Assembly (NCBI GenBank): GCA_012798695.1 | Contig: JAAZMR010000055.1 | Location: forward strand, 1 to 56,494 | Length of the DNA stretch: 56,494 bases | Direction of reading: 5' to 3' | Source: Bacillota bacterium | GTDB taxonomy: Bacteria > Bacillota > Limnochordia > DTU087 | Shown: one piece after another, positions 1-8,901 of the stretch | Numbering within the stretch: position 1 is the stretch's first letter | Layout of the letters: each line of letters opens with the position of its first letter | Program-made: the position numbers and the translations under genes | Notes under the pieces: model-generated | What the model saw: only the letters and a program-made list of their open reading frames with translations | What the model was told of the DNA's origin: nothing | Databases searched by the model: none

Positions 1-551
1 AGAACTTCTTCGCTAGTCTTGGAATCTAGGTTAGCGGTGGGCTCATCGGCAAGAATCAGCTTCGGCTCCTTGACTATAGCCCTTGCGATAGCGACTCGCT
101 GTTTTTGACCGCCGGATAATTCATTGGGTTTGCGGTTTTCCAACCCTTGCAAGCCAACAGCAGCCAGCGACTTCATCACCCTATCCCTGACTTCCTGACT
201 ACTATGCTCCCTAACCAGCCGGATGGCAAACTCCACATTTTCATAGGCAGTTAGCACTGGGATTAAGTTATAGCTTTGGAAGACAAACCCGATTTTCTCC
301 CGCCTAATCCTAGCAAGAGCCTTCTTATCCAATTCTCTCAGTTCTCTACCAGCAAAGATGATCGAACCACTGGTGGGCTGATCTAGACAACCAATCAGGT
401 TAAGCAGTGTGGTCTTCCCCGAGCCCGAAGGACCAAAGAGGGTGGTGAACTCCCCTGGTTCCACGATTAGATTAATACCCCGCAGGGCAGGTACTTCGAT
501 CTGCCCTTGCCGGTAAGTCTTCTTGACACCAGTAAGTTCCAATAAAGTCAT
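1..551 (-). CDS. ABC transporter ATP-binding protein, MacB/LolD type (partial, runs off left edge)
   Basis: The reading frame starts at an ATG at 551 and is open to base 1, giving 183 codons of a cytoplasmic ATPase that would power an ABC exporter or lipoprotein/antibiotic-release system. Visible motifs in order are Walker A (GPSGSGKTT, about residue 40), the Q-loop (FQSYNL), the signature LSGGQKQR, Walker B (LILADEP) and the TANLDS block that typifies the MacB/LolD/FtsE branch. A GGGGGG stretch a few bases upstream may serve as ribosome binding site. The partner permease should lie just outside the window. Family assignment is firm; the substrate is unknown. Confidence 0.93.
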   Translation of the reverse strand, partial: MTLLELTGVKKTYRQGQIEVPALRGINLIVEPGEFTTLFGPSGSGKTTLLNLIGCLDQPTSGSIIFAGRELRELDKKALARIRREKIGFVFQSYNLIPVLTAYENVEFAIRLVREHSSQEVRDRVMKSLAAVGLQGLENRKPNELSGGQKQRVAIARAIVKEPKLILADEPTANLDSKTSEEV

Positions 552-636
552 GTCAAGCCCCCCAATTGCAGAATATCTAGCTTAAGCAACTTGCCCGAGC
601 ATGCACCCTACCTTTCGGCTTTCGATTTGAGTCCAT

Positions 637-666
637 TCTATACTACATAGATGATATCGTCCACAA
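637..666 (-). promoter_or_regulatory. possible sigma-A promoter for the ABC ATPase gene
   Basis: On the minus strand TTGTGG and TATAGA are separated by 18 bases, about 90 bases upstream of the ATPase start. The -35 match is poor, so this is only a candidate. Confidence 0.25.
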
Positions 667-790
667 TACCCATATCATCCTAATCTTGTCATAGCAACTA
701 CATGGTACCATATGGTAAAGGAGCTGCCAAACGTTTGTTCACCTTCATCCTCAATGAATTCCGGGGTTTTCCCGGCGCGGATCCATAATC

Positions 791-816
791 AAAAAAGGCC
801 ACATATGGGTGTGGCC
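791..816 (-). terminator. rho-independent terminator of the 6031-877 operon
   Basis: A perfect 7-bp stem (GGCCACA/TGTGGCC, loop of 6) is followed on the minus strand by six T residues, about 60 bases after the serine hydrolase stop codon. Confidence 0.85.
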
Positions 817-876
817 CGCTCATTTCTTTGGCTTCCTATGCAAGTCCTGTCCAGGAATAGTATGTCGGTAGGGACT

Positions 877-1932
877 CTAGACTCTCGTCAATTCAGCAAT
901 AGCCGCATTATGGAATCGCGGCCTAAACCTGATAATCGCATCATTGCCCCTGGTAGGATGCACTCTATTGGTCAGCAATATGAAGAAAGCTCGCAGCTCT
1001 GGGTCTATCCAGAGAGATGTACCGGTAAATCCGGTATGTCCAAAAGCTCGATTGGAGATGAGATTGCCTCCTGAGCAGAAGCCGGTACCCTTCATCATCC
1101 ACCCAATGCTTCTACTCTCATTGAGTTCCGGTGTATAGTTGGTATTCAGCAATCTCACAGTCCGCGGATGTAATATATGCCGCTTCTCATAAACTCCTTG
1201 CTGTAAGAGTAGGGTAGCAAAAATACCCAGATCACCCGCGGTCGAGAATAGCCCTGCATTACCGCTAACCCCACCTAAAAAGCGGCTGTTTTCATCATGT
1301 ACCCTGCCCCGAATGAAAGTCTTCTCTATGGGACACCACTCTGTATAAGCAATTCTCCCATGGAGCCTTTCAGGCGGATTGAAGCATGTATCATACATAC
1401 CTAGTGGCTCGAACACATGGCGAGTCACAAATACATCCAAGGTTTCAGAAGCGCACTTCTCCAGGATTTTCCCCAGCAAAATGTAATTGAGGCAGGAATA
1501 GAGAACCTGGGTCCCGGGAGCAAAAGCGAGTTCTGTGTGAAGGATATGGTCTATGACATCATCGGGACTGGCTAGCTCACGATAAAACTCGGTCTGGGGT
1601 ATCCCAGCGGTATGGGTCATCAGCTGCTGAAGCGTGATTTCTCTCTTATCTGAGGGAGCCTGTTTGAGGAAAGAGCCCACAGTATTGTCCAGAGATAGGT
1701 TACCACCCTCAAGTAGTAGTAAAGCCGCAGTGGTGGTAGCTACGACTTTGGTTAGAGAAGCCAGATCGTAGAGAGTATCTTCTGCCACTGGGTCAGCCTC
1801 AGGGAAAAAACTAGTAGACCCAACAGGGTATGGCCCATACATCTTCCCCCTATAGCCGACCAGCATGACGGCTCCCGGTGTATTCCTCTCATCCACAAAT
1901 TGCTTAACCAATGCCAGAGTCCGCGCCAACAT
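877..1932 (-). CDS. serine hydrolase, class C beta-lactamase/AmiE-like family
   Basis: A 351-residue penicillin-recognising serine hydrolase. The SxxK nucleophile motif is S59-L-T-K62, and the third motif is H299-T-G, as in the esterase/amidase branch of the family. The second motif, normally YxN, reads Y145-S-C, so the usual Asn is replaced by Cys. There is no signal peptide, so it should act in the cytoplasm, unlike true beta-lactamases. It is the last gene of a sugar-import operon and starts 46 bases after the HAD gene with GGAGG upstream. B. subtilis AmiE (YbbE), which removes peptide from MurNAc, belongs to this family, so removal of a peptide or ester group from an imported sugar is possible. 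That role is inferred. Confidence 0.85.
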   Translation of the reverse strand: MLARTLALVKQFVDERNTPGAVMLVGYRGKMYGPYPVGSTSFFPEADPVAEDTLYDLASLTKVVATTTAALLLLEGGNLSLDNTVGSFLKQAPSDKREITLQQLMTHTAGIPQTEFYRELASPDDVIDHILHTELAFAPGTQVLYSCLNYILLGKILEKCASETLDVFVTRHVFEPLGMYDTCFNPPERLHGRIAYTEWCPIEKTFIRGRVHDENSRFLGGVSGNAGLFSTAGDLGIFATLLLQQGVYEKRHILHPRTVRLLNTNYTPELNESRSIGWMMKGTGFCSGGNLISNRAFGHTGFTGTSLWIDPELRAFFILLTNRVHPTRGNDAIIRFRPRFHNAAIAELTRV

Positions 1933-1978
1933 ATCTTACTAACCTCCAGTCGCCTTGTCGCATTTACGCATTCCTATG

Positions 1979-2815
1979 CTAAGCTGCTTTGCGCTTAGCG
2001 TATTCCACAACAGCCAGGAGCTCAGAGAGGTCCTTGATGACATATTCTGGGCGGCACTCCTCGGGCTTGGCCTCTGGATAGGCCTCTGAGCAAAGATCCG
2101 ATGCAAAGGACTTTTGGATCAGGCTTTCAACCTCGGGCCTAGTAGGCCGCTCCCATGGCTGCAGAGCATCGAGGGCCTTGGGCAGCTTCCTCAATACCCA
2201 CACCGGTTCAAAACCGGCTTGGTGTGCACCCCAAACATCATGAATAATCGTATCACCTACGTGTAAGTGCAAAGCATATTCGCCTTTGACAGCTGCTTTA
2301 TAGATAGCTGCATAGGGTTTAACGGTACCCACCATCTCTGGAGTGATAAACTCATCAAAAAAGTGCCGTAACCCCAGACTCGTCATGACGGGGTTTTGGT
2401 ATTTGTAAAATCCATTGGTGACAACAGCCAGCTTAATGCCCCGAGCGGACAATTCCGTCAAAGTACTGGCTGCGTACGGATAAGATGAGATATACTCTGA
2501 TGTACAATACTTGATCACCAACTGCTCGATATCAAAACGGGCGGGGCTGCCCACTGCTTCTGCTACAGTACAGATGATATCATCCCAATCATAGGCGCCC
2601 ACATAGTCACCGGCAAGCAGACGCCGTTTCGCTTCATCCCGAATCATCTGCATCACCAGCTGAGAAGCTGTCTTGGGTTCCTGCCCTTCAGTTTCCACCA
2701 GCTTTGCTCCGATCTTCCCACAGACTTCCGGAAACACGCCTCGGCCGAAAGGGTTGCTCTGCAACACACCATCAAGGTCAAAGGTAATCAGCAAGCGAAT
2801 CCACCTTTCAAACAT
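1979..2815 (-). CDS. HAD-superfamily hydrolase
   Basis: A 278-residue HAD phosphatase-like protein with all four motifs: motif I FDLDGV (nucleophile D13, acid/base D15), motif II VVTNG, motif III lysine in GTVKPY, and motif IV GDTIIHD. The helical cap between motifs I and II fits subclass I enzymes (phosphoglycolate phosphatase, 2-haloacid dehalogenase). The ATG at 2815 lies one base past the upstream permease stop and lacks a clear binding site. A TTG at 2794, preceded by AAGGTGG, is a good alternative start (271 residues). Its place in a sugar-uptake operon suggests dephosphorylation of a sugar phosphate; substrate not determinable. Confidence 0.88.
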   Translation of the reverse strand: MFERWIRLLITFDLDGVLQSNPFGRGVFPEVCGKIGAKLVETEGQEPKTASQLVMQMIRDEAKRRLLAGDYVGAYDWDDIICTVAEAVGSPARFDIEQLVIKYCTSEYISSYPYAASTLTELSARGIKLAVVTNGFYKYQNPVMTSLGLRHFFDEFITPEMVGTVKPYAAIYKAAVKGEYALHLHVGDTIIHDVWGAHQAGFEPVWVLRKLPKALDALQPWERPTRPEVESLIQKSFASDLCSEAYPEAKPEECRPEYVIKDLSELLAVVEYAKRKAA

Positions 2816-2816
2816 T

Positions 2817-3671
2817 TTATCCTTTCAACGCACCCACCGTTACCCCTTCCAAGAAGTAGCGTTGGAACGCAAGGAAGACAATCAACATCGGAATAGCAGC
2901 ATAGGTTGCTCCCGCCATCAGCAGGGCAAACTGCATGGGCACTTCCTCTTGCAGGAGTGCCAACCCTACCGGCAGAGTGCGCATAGCCGAGCTGCTGGTC
3001 ACGATCAGCGGCCAGGTAAATGCATTCCACTGCCCTACGAAGGTAAAAATGGCCAGAACTGCCAGGCCGGGTTTAGATAATGGCAAAATGACTTTCTGGA
3101 AAATGCCCCACTCACTGCATCCATCGATTTTGGCAGCATCAATCAGCTCCGAGGGTAAGGTGCTAATATACTGTTTCATTAGGAACACCCCGAACGGCCC
3201 TGCCAACCCAGGTAAGATCAGGCCCTTGAAGGAATCGAGAAAGCCCAGCTTACTCATAAGTAAGTACAATGGCACTAGAGTCACCTGATTGGGCACCATC
3301 ATAGACCCTACATAGAGCCAAAATAGAACCTGAGACCCGATGAACTTCTTCTTGGCAAAGGTATAACCGGCCAAAGCTGATGCAAATATCTGTAAAGTGG
3401 TAACAGTTACTGCTATAATCACACTGTTAATGGTCCAGTTCCAAACATATGGCCGTTGGAAGAATCGGCGGAAATTGTCCAAAGTAGGCTCTGACGGGAT
3501 CCACTCCGGTGGAAACTGCATGGTCAGAGTCGGCCGCTGGATGGCCGTCACTACCATCCAATATAGGGGAATGATGGCCGCTAAGGCCAGGATGAGCAAA
3601 ATGATAAAAGTAGCTACCTCACGAACTGTTATACCGCTTTTCATGGAAATCGGGCCACGATGATTCCTCAC
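2817..3671 (-). CDS. carbohydrate ABC transporter permease, MalG family
   Basis: An inner-membrane permease of about 284 residues with six predicted hydrophobic segments. It has the cytoplasmic EAA loop (DAAKIDGCSEWG...LPLSKPG) that docks the ATPase, characteristic of MalG/UgpE-type CUT1 importers. It follows the MalF-type permease by about 30 bases and precedes the HAD gene by one base, so the genes are cotranscribed. The listed start is a GTG inside a small hairpin (3666-3680); an ATG at 3644 is an alternative and neither has a strong binding site. No ATPase gene is in the operon, so a shared MsmK/MalK-type ATPase encoded elsewhere is expected. Confidence 0.92.
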   Translation of the reverse strand: MRNHRGPISMKSGITVREVATFIILLILALAAIIPLYWMVVTAIQRPTLTMQFPPEWIPSEPTLDNFRRFFQRPYVWNWTINSVIIAVTVTTLQIFASALAGYTFAKKKFIGSQVLFWLYVGSMMVPNQVTLVPLYLLMSKLGFLDSFKGLILPGLAGPFGVFLMKQYISTLPSELIDAAKIDGCSEWGIFQKVILPLSKPGLAVLAIFTFVGQWNAFTWPLIVTSSSAMRTLPVGLALLQEEVPMQFALLMAGATYAAIPMLIVFLAFQRYFLEGVTVGALKG

Positions 3672-3680
3672 TTAGTGAGG
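3666..3680 (-). promoter_or_regulatory. small hairpin covering the MalG-type permease start
   Basis: CCTCAC-TTA-GTGAGG forms a 6-bp stem that includes the GTG start codon. It could modulate translation, or may be incidental if the ATG at 3644 is used. Confidence 0.3.
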
Positions 3681-3702
3681 GAAAAGGTGACCCTGCACCT
3701 CC

Positions 3703-4584
3703 CTAATACTCAATCTCTTCACCGAGCCATTTGAACTGAATCAAGGCAAAACCAAAGATGATGGCAAATAAAATAACCGCCATAGCCGAAGCCGGCCCGA
3801 ACTGGAAGTTGAGAAACGCCCGCTCAAAGATAAGATACACGATAGTGGTGGTAGCGAATTGAGGACCACCCTTAGTCATCATGTACACTTGCGTAAACAC
3901 CTGAAATGATGAAATAGTACCCATCACCATCAGGTACAAAATCGTAGGCTTGAGCAATGGCAAGGTAATCCGCAAATATGTAACTATCGGCGAAGCTCCA
4001 TCTAGCTCCGCGGCTTCATAGAGGTGTGAGGGGATACCATTCATGGCAGCAGAGATCAGGACAATCGATGAACCGCCGCCCATGATTACCGTCTGTGCGA
4101 TCAGAGCCGGCAAAGCAGTCTTCGTATTTCCCAGCCATGCAATACCTTCGTGTCCAAACAAGGACAGTATGTAGTTCAAAAGTCCAAAAGGCGGGTTATA
4201 AATCCAAAGCCAGATCATAGAAATGATCACCGATGATGTTACATGCGGCAAATAAAAAGCCGCCTTGAAAAATGTCTGAATAGATTTGCGAAATGGGAAA
4301 ATCAAAGCTGAGATGATCAGAGCCTTGCCCAGCCAAAGAGGTACAACTCCCAGCGCATAGAAAAAGTTATTGCGGAGAGAGACCCAGAAAATACGGTCAG
4401 CCAAAATCTCTCTGTAGTTATCTAGGCCCGCAAAATTAACTCCCCAAATCTGATAATCCAGAAAGCTAAGTATGATCGACCAAACAACTGGAAAGAGAAA
4501 GAAGGCAGCAAAGAAAACAAAACTGGGAAGCAAGAAGATATAAGCCCATCTGTCCTTTTTGATTCTAGTCCATATACTAGCCAT
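3703..4584 (-). CDS. carbohydrate ABC transporter permease, MalF family
   Basis: A 293-residue integral membrane permease of the CUT1 class. The N-terminus is positively charged and followed by a first transmembrane segment from about residue 14. Five more segments follow, with the conserved EAA loop (EAAELDGASP...LPLLKP) near residue 195. It lies between the binding protein gene and the MalG-type permease, the standard order of sugar importers. AAGGAGG lies 14 bases upstream of the ATG, a long spacing. Substrate cannot be read from the sequence. Confidence 0.93.
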   Translation of the reverse strand: MASIWTRIKKDRWAYIFLLPSFVFFAAFFLFPVVWSIILSFLDYQIWGVNFAGLDNYREILADRIFWVSLRNNFFYALGVVPLWLGKALIISALIFPFRKSIQTFFKAAFYLPHVTSSVIISMIWLWIYNPPFGLLNYILSLFGHEGIAWLGNTKTALPALIAQTVIMGGGSSIVLISAAMNGIPSHLYEAAELDGASPIVTYLRITLPLLKPTILYLMVMGTISSFQVFTQVYMMTKGGPQFATTTIVYLIFERAFLNFQFGPASAMAVILFAIIFGFALIQFKWLGEEIEY

Positions 4585-4681
4585 GGCTCAGGCAACGACC
4601 TCCTTACCGGATTCAGCAGGGCGGGATGCTGCAATGCAAACCCGCCCTTGGCGCAATGCATCGGTTCTCTTCACGCGGCTC

Positions 4682-6031
4682 CTATTTCTTAAATAAGACC
4701 TTGTTCGCCTCCCGGGCAAATTCCGTCAGGGCTTCCTGAGGAGTCTTATCGCCGGTAAATGCCGCCTCAAAAGCAGCCTGCCAGAACTTGCGAGCAGGTG
4801 TAAAGTCTACGTCCAAACTACCATAGTACTGATGTCCATTCTGAATGGCAGTGGAGTAGATGGAGACATCATCGGCGAAAACGCTGTCATTATAGAGATC
4901 CTGGTTGACAGAGTCTCGCGCAGTGATATACAAGAGTGATTTGAGCAGACGAGTATTCTCAGGACTGGTTAAGAACCGGCAAAATTCCATAACCATCTTT
5001 TTCTTCTCCGGATCCCGCTGCTTAAATACCATAAAGCCACCACTGGAATGATAGGCCACTGGGCCGATTTCGGGAACATGAGGGAATTGAGCAATCTTCA
5101 CCTCAAAGGGCTCATCTAGTTTGCCTTCATTCACATAGCGGTAGATACGTCCGATCTCATAAGGGCCACCATAACCTATGGCCGTCTTCTTGCTGTGAAA
5201 TAGGTTGATGATATCATAGATCCCCATTCCCTCTGCACCAGGAGGAGCAATCTTGTGTTCATAGATCATGTCCACCATGAACTGCAGGCCCTCGACACCC
5301 TCCGGTGAATCGATAATAACCTGGGTCTCGTCTTCATTAAACATCCTAGCCCCATGCATATAGAGCCATACCGGGTTGTTTTCTGAATCCTGAGCCCCTA
5401 GGCTTAAGGCGTAATGATCATTAGTGCCATCTCCGTCATCATCCCAAGAGAGTTTCTTGGCTGCACCAAGGAACTCATCCACCGTCCATGACCGATCAGG
5501 GAGAGGCGGCAGCTCTAAACCGCGCTCAGCGAAGATCTTGGGGTTGAGCAACATGGTAGAACCCATACCATTGGTACCGTAACTCCAAGGGAATAAGTAA
5601 TGTTTGCCATCAATCAGAGCTTTGTTCCAAGCATCAGGATACCAATCAGCCACATCTTCCGGGGTAACATAATCATCCACCGGCTCCAGGAGACCATGGA
5701 CCGCCCAAACCTTCTTGAAGGCATAGTCTCGCAGTACATCCGGTGGATTGCCGGCCAGGATTGCAGCAGAAATCTTCTGCTCATATCCGGCGTTAGTCAC
5801 TACCTCATACTTGACTTCCACGTTCGGGTATAATTTCTCGAACTCTTGCTTCACCCATTGGGGGTAGTCCTCAGCGGTCACCGTCTGTCCTTCTGGAAAG
5901 CCCGGTGGTTCGATACGCCATGGGTTCAACCACCAAGTAATCGTGATCTTCTTGGCAGCTGATACCTGTGCAGCCGATAAAGCTAGAACAAAGACAACCA
6001 AGAGTGCCAATACCCACTTGCGTTTTCTCAT
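4682..6031 (-). CDS. extracellular sugar-binding protein (family 1)
   Basis: A 449-residue binding protein that captures the sugar for the two downstream permeases. The signal peptide (residues 1 to about 25) ends in an AxA signal-peptidase-I site with no Cys. The protein would therefore be released into a periplasm-like space and not lipid-anchored. The mature part begins with the ITITWW strand typical of family 1 binding proteins and contains GYGGPYEIG and SSGGFMVF blocks. The ATG at 6031 sits seven bases after GGAGG; a GTG just before it would also be in frame. It is the first gene of the 6031-877 operon. Confidence 0.93.
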   Translation of the reverse strand: MRKRKWVLALLVVFVLALSAAQVSAAKKITITWWLNPWRIEPPGFPEGQTVTAEDYPQWVKQEFEKLYPNVEVKYEVVTNAGYEQKISAAILAGNPPDVLRDYAFKKVWAVHGLLEPVDDYVTPEDVADWYPDAWNKALIDGKHYLFPWSYGTNGMGSTMLLNPKIFAERGLELPPLPDRSWTVDEFLGAAKKLSWDDDGDGTNDHYALSLGAQDSENNPVWLYMHGARMFNEDETQVIIDSPEGVEGLQFMVDMIYEHKIAPPGAEGMGIYDIINLFHSKKTAIGYGGPYEIGRIYRYVNEGKLDEPFEVKIAQFPHVPEIGPVAYHSSGGFMVFKQRDPEKKKMVMEFCRFLTSPENTRLLKSLLYITARDSVNQDLYNDSVFADDVSIYSTAIQNGHQYYGSLDVDFTPARKFWQAAFEAAFTGDKTPQEALTEFAREANKVLFKK

Positions 6032-6228
6032 CACAACTCCTCCCTGTTTTTAGGCATACTAAGTGATTCTCCCAATTCCACCGGTTCCCTTCTATACCCA
6101 ATTTTTGGATAACATTGCATGGACAATTGGCGACCCTTACCGGCATCCTGCTGACAACGGCCTGGAAGCCCATACCCAGTACGAAGCAGGATTCCCTCTA
6201 GTGAGAGAGAAAACACTTGTGTATTACC

Positions 6229-6256
6229 AAGATAGTGCTCACGACTCTACGGTCAA
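6229..6256 (-). promoter_or_regulatory. possible sigma-A promoter of the 6031-877 operon
   Basis: TTGACC and TATCTT are 16 bases apart on the minus strand, about 200 bases upstream of the binding protein start. The -35 box is good and the -10 is moderate. The leader would be long. Confidence 0.4.
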
Positions 6257-6314
6257 GCTGTGGGAGTGACTAGTTTTACAAGCAGCCTTTCATCTGCGAT
6301 CACAGCATGAAAAC

Positions 6315-8015
6315 ATGAATCTTGCAGGTGATGCAATGTCTATAGCCTCAAAACCTGAGTTCCGCAACCTCCCGGAAACCTTACAAGATGACCTGAAGTT
6401 ATCCGTACGGGAAGGTGCTGTCAATACAGTCTTCGCTACCTTAATCGGCGGTACTTTCCTGGTGGGCTTTGCCTTAGAGCTAGGGGCCACCACCACGCAG
6501 ATTGGTATTCTTTCCGCTCTACCGCCCCTGCTTAACTTGGTTCAAATCTTAGGTTCGTACTTTGTCACCAAGGTAGGCAGCTCCAAACGCGTCTGTGTAC
6601 TAAGTGCAGCTTTGTACCGATTGGTATGGGTGCTCATCACCCTCTTGCCCCTAATCCTGTTTTGGACTACCAGAGAATGGGGAGCAGTACTGATCCTCAT
6701 TGCCTGCCTGGCAGTGGCCAGTTTGTTTGCCTCTTTAAGCGGTGTAGCTTGGATGACCTGGATCACCCAAATGGTGCCTGAATCTGTTAGAGGGCGCTTC
6801 TTTGGCCATCGCAACATGGTGGCTGGGGCAGTAGGAATGGTGGCTTCCCTAGCAGCTGCCCAGTTCATTGATGGCTGGCAAAGGACCTATACATCGCCGA
6901 CAGACCGTCTGCTGGGATTTTCTCTGCTTTTCGGCATTGGCCTAGCTTTCGGTTTACGGGGCCTAATGGGACTGCGTCGGATCTCGGATGTCCCACTTTC
7001 CCAGGATAGTGGTGACACTTCCTTTTGGCAAGAGTTAAGGCGTCCCCTACAGGATCAGGGATTTCGCCGGTGGATCATGTTTTCCACTGTCTGGGGATTT
7101 GCCGTAGGTGTGGGGAGCCCTTTCTTCTCGGTTTATATGTTGGAGAACCTGAATCTGCAGTTTTCGGTTATCGCTATCTTAGGTCTCGTAAATGGCATCA
7201 CCAATACCTTGGGAATGCGCCTTTGGGGTAACCTTATTGATGAGATGGGGAGCAAACCATTGCTAGCCATCTGCTCAGTGGGAGGTGCTGTAATCCCCTT
7301 CCTGTGGGTGCTAACTGGCCCGGGGAATTGGGGCATCCTCTGGGTGACTCACTTTTTTAATGGCCTCGCCTGGTCAGGCATTGGCTTAGCCTCTTCTCAG
7401 CTATTGATGTCCACCGCCCCCGAGGATGGTGCTAGTATGTATTTCGCTGTTTTTGCAGCAATTACGGGGATTGCCGGTACTATTTCCCCCTTGCTGGGTG
7501 GGGCTCTATCGGGAGTATTTGCTTCGCTGAGTTGGCAAGTGGGCCACACCACCCTAAGCGGGTTACAGCTTTTGTTCATCTTGACCGGCAGCTTGCGCCT
7601 GCTTTCTCTAACATTACTCCGGCCAGTGCCTAGTCCCCAAGAGATGTCCCTCGGCGAAGTACTCTCCAAGGTCAGACAACTATCGCCGCTCCAGGGGCTC
7701 AGAAGTCATCAGCAATTGACAGCAGTTGGCCTCCAGGCCGTGGAAAACACTTTCTTTCATATTGCAGAAGGCAGCCTGCAAAGTGAGCGGCATATCCAAG
7801 CACTTTTGGATCGAGGCTTTGCCCTGACCCACTATGTAAAGGAAACTAGTGAAAAGGTAGAAGAATCGATTGATCGAAGGCTGACTCGCTGGGAAAGATT
7901 CCTCGATATGCTCATATCCCCATTGGTAAGAGCCATACGCGCCCTGTGGGTGTTCTTAGCTGAGCCTGAAGACCGGGAATCTGACCGAACTCATCATCAA
8001 GATCGGAGAATGTGA
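6315..8015 (+). CDS. major facilitator superfamily transporter with long C-terminal extension
   Basis: A 566-residue transporter with about 12 hydrophobic segments between residues 35 and 440, and PESVRGRFFGHR in the loop after segment 4, resembling the MFS loop motif. MFS proteins are usually near 400 residues. Here about 120 extra residues (447-566) form a charged, helical cytoplasmic tail with one more hydrophobic patch. The ATG at 6315 has no clear binding site. An in-frame ATG at 6336, preceded by AGGTG, may be the true start. It is divergent from the sugar operon and is followed 48 bases later by an MscS-type channel gene. The substrate is unknown. Confidence 0.85.
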   Translation: MNLAGDAMSIASKPEFRNLPETLQDDLKLSVREGAVNTVFATLIGGTFLVGFALELGATTTQIGILSALPPLLNLVQILGSYFVTKVGSSKRVCVLSAALYRLVWVLITLLPLILFWTTREWGAVLILIACLAVASLFASLSGVAWMTWITQMVPESVRGRFFGHRNMVAGAVGMVASLAAAQFIDGWQRTYTSPTDRLLGFSLLFGIGLAFGLRGLMGLRRISDVPLSQDSGDTSFWQELRRPLQDQGFRRWIMFSTVWGFAVGVGSPFFSVYMLENLNLQFSVIAILGLVNGITNTLGMRLWGNLIDEMGSKPLLAICSVGGAVIPFLWVLTGPGNWGILWVTHFFNGLAWSGIGLASSQLLMSTAPEDGASMYFAVFAAITGIAGTISPLLGGALSGVFASLSWQVGHTTLSGLQLLFILTGSLRLLSLTLLRPVPSPQEMSLGEVLSKVRQLSPLQGLRSHQQLTAVGLQAVENTFFHIAEGSLQSERHIQALLDRGFALTHYVKETSEKVEESIDRRLTRWERFLDMLISPLVRAIRALWVFLAEPEDRESDRTHHQDRRM

Positions 8016-8031
8016 GTAGATGGATGCGCGA

Positions 8032-8050
8032 GCGGCCGCCGACCGGCCGC
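8032..8050 (+). other. GC-rich intercistronic hairpin
   Basis: GCGGCCG and CGGCCGC form a perfect 7-bp stem with a 5-base loop directly before the AGGAGG of the channel gene. It may tune expression of the second gene; there is no T-tract. Confidence 0.4.
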
Positions 8051-8063
8051 AGGAGGGATTCAC

Positions 8064-8885
8064 ATGACAGAGCAATTCCTAACATTCTATGGTGTACTCA
8101 TGAACCACATCTCTAATCTTGCCACGATTTATCTGCCCCGTATGGTCCATGCCCTGCTCATCATATTCATTGGCTGGCTGGTAGCCGCGCTGGGCAGAAA
8201 GCTCCTGCAACTTGGCTTAAGGGCTCTGGGGGTAGATGTGTTTTTGGGAAGGCTGGGCATAGATCGCCTCATTGCTCAAGGGAAGATTTCCCGTAAACCC
8301 TCCCAGTTGGTAGGCACCCTGTTTTACGGGCTAGCTTGGTTTGTTGCCATTCTGATGGCCCTTGATGTCTTAGGCCTGGAGACAGCTTCTTTATTGCTGG
8401 AAAATCTGGCCGGATATCTGCCCAGACTGATCACATCCCTGATCATGTTGGGATTGGGGTTATATGCGGTGGATTTCGTTATAGACCTTTTACGGGACCT
8501 CTATATCCCCAGCCGCCCCTCTCTTACCCCTGCGATCATGACAGTGACTCGCTGGGGGCTGACTCTGCTCGTGCTGCTGGCTGTGGCAGAACACCTAGGG
8601 ATAGCGAGATCCCTAATTACCATGATCTTAACCGTCACACTGGGAGGCCTAGCCCTTACCTTAGTTCTGGCCTTTGGCATCGGTGGGATAGATATGACAA
8701 GAAATATACTTGCCGGCTATGCTCTGCGGATGCATATCAAGGTAGGTGATACCATCATCTGGGAAGAGGAGAAAATGCAGCTCCAACGTATTGCCCTTAC
8801 CGCTTCGGAGCTAAAGAAAGGCGGTGAGACCTTGATGGTCCCCAATGTAATGCTGGCCAGCAAGGTGGTCAGCATCAAGGCCTAG
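8064..8885 (+). CDS. small MscS-family mechanosensitive channel-like protein
   Basis: A 273-residue membrane protein with about five hydrophobic segments. The arrangement resembles the conserved TM-helix/MscS family, ending in a beta-domain recognisable as KVGDTI...RIALTASEL...MVPNVML. The usual C-terminal alpha/beta domain of MscS is absent, so this is a minimal version. AGGAGGG lies seven bases upstream of the ATG. It probably shares a transcript with the preceding MFS gene and could act in osmotic release. It converges with the ROK gene, leaving only 16 bases between stop codons and no obvious terminator. Confidence 0.8.
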   Translation: MTEQFLTFYGVLMNHISNLATIYLPRMVHALLIIFIGWLVAALGRKLLQLGLRALGVDVFLGRLGIDRLIAQGKISRKPSQLVGTLFYGLAWFVAILMALDVLGLETASLLLENLAGYLPRLITSLIMLGLGLYAVDFVIDLLRDLYIPSRPSLTPAIMTVTRWGLTLLVLLAVAEHLGIARSLITMILTVTLGGLALTLVLAFGIGGIDMTRNILAGYALRMHIKVGDTIIWEEEKMQLQRIALTASELKKGGETLMVPNVMLASKVVSIKA

Positions 8886-8901
8886 GGATGGCTGCTCTGG
8901 A

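Larger units (their letters stand above)
552..876. other. intergenic region without a supported gene
   Basis: This holds the leader of the ABC ATPase gene and the terminator of the serine hydrolase operon. A plus-strand frame opening at 712 runs into the serine hydrolase gene in antisense and looks like a shadow; it has no recognisable protein features. Confidence 0.5.

Noticed and set aside
712-1074. 120-codon plus-strand frame
   Set aside because: It lies mostly antisense to the serine hydrolase gene, crosses that operon's terminator and has no protein-like features.
6063-6269. 68-codon plus-strand frame between the binding protein and MFS genes
   Set aside because: No ribosome binding site and no family pattern; the region contains a candidate promoter for the minus strand.
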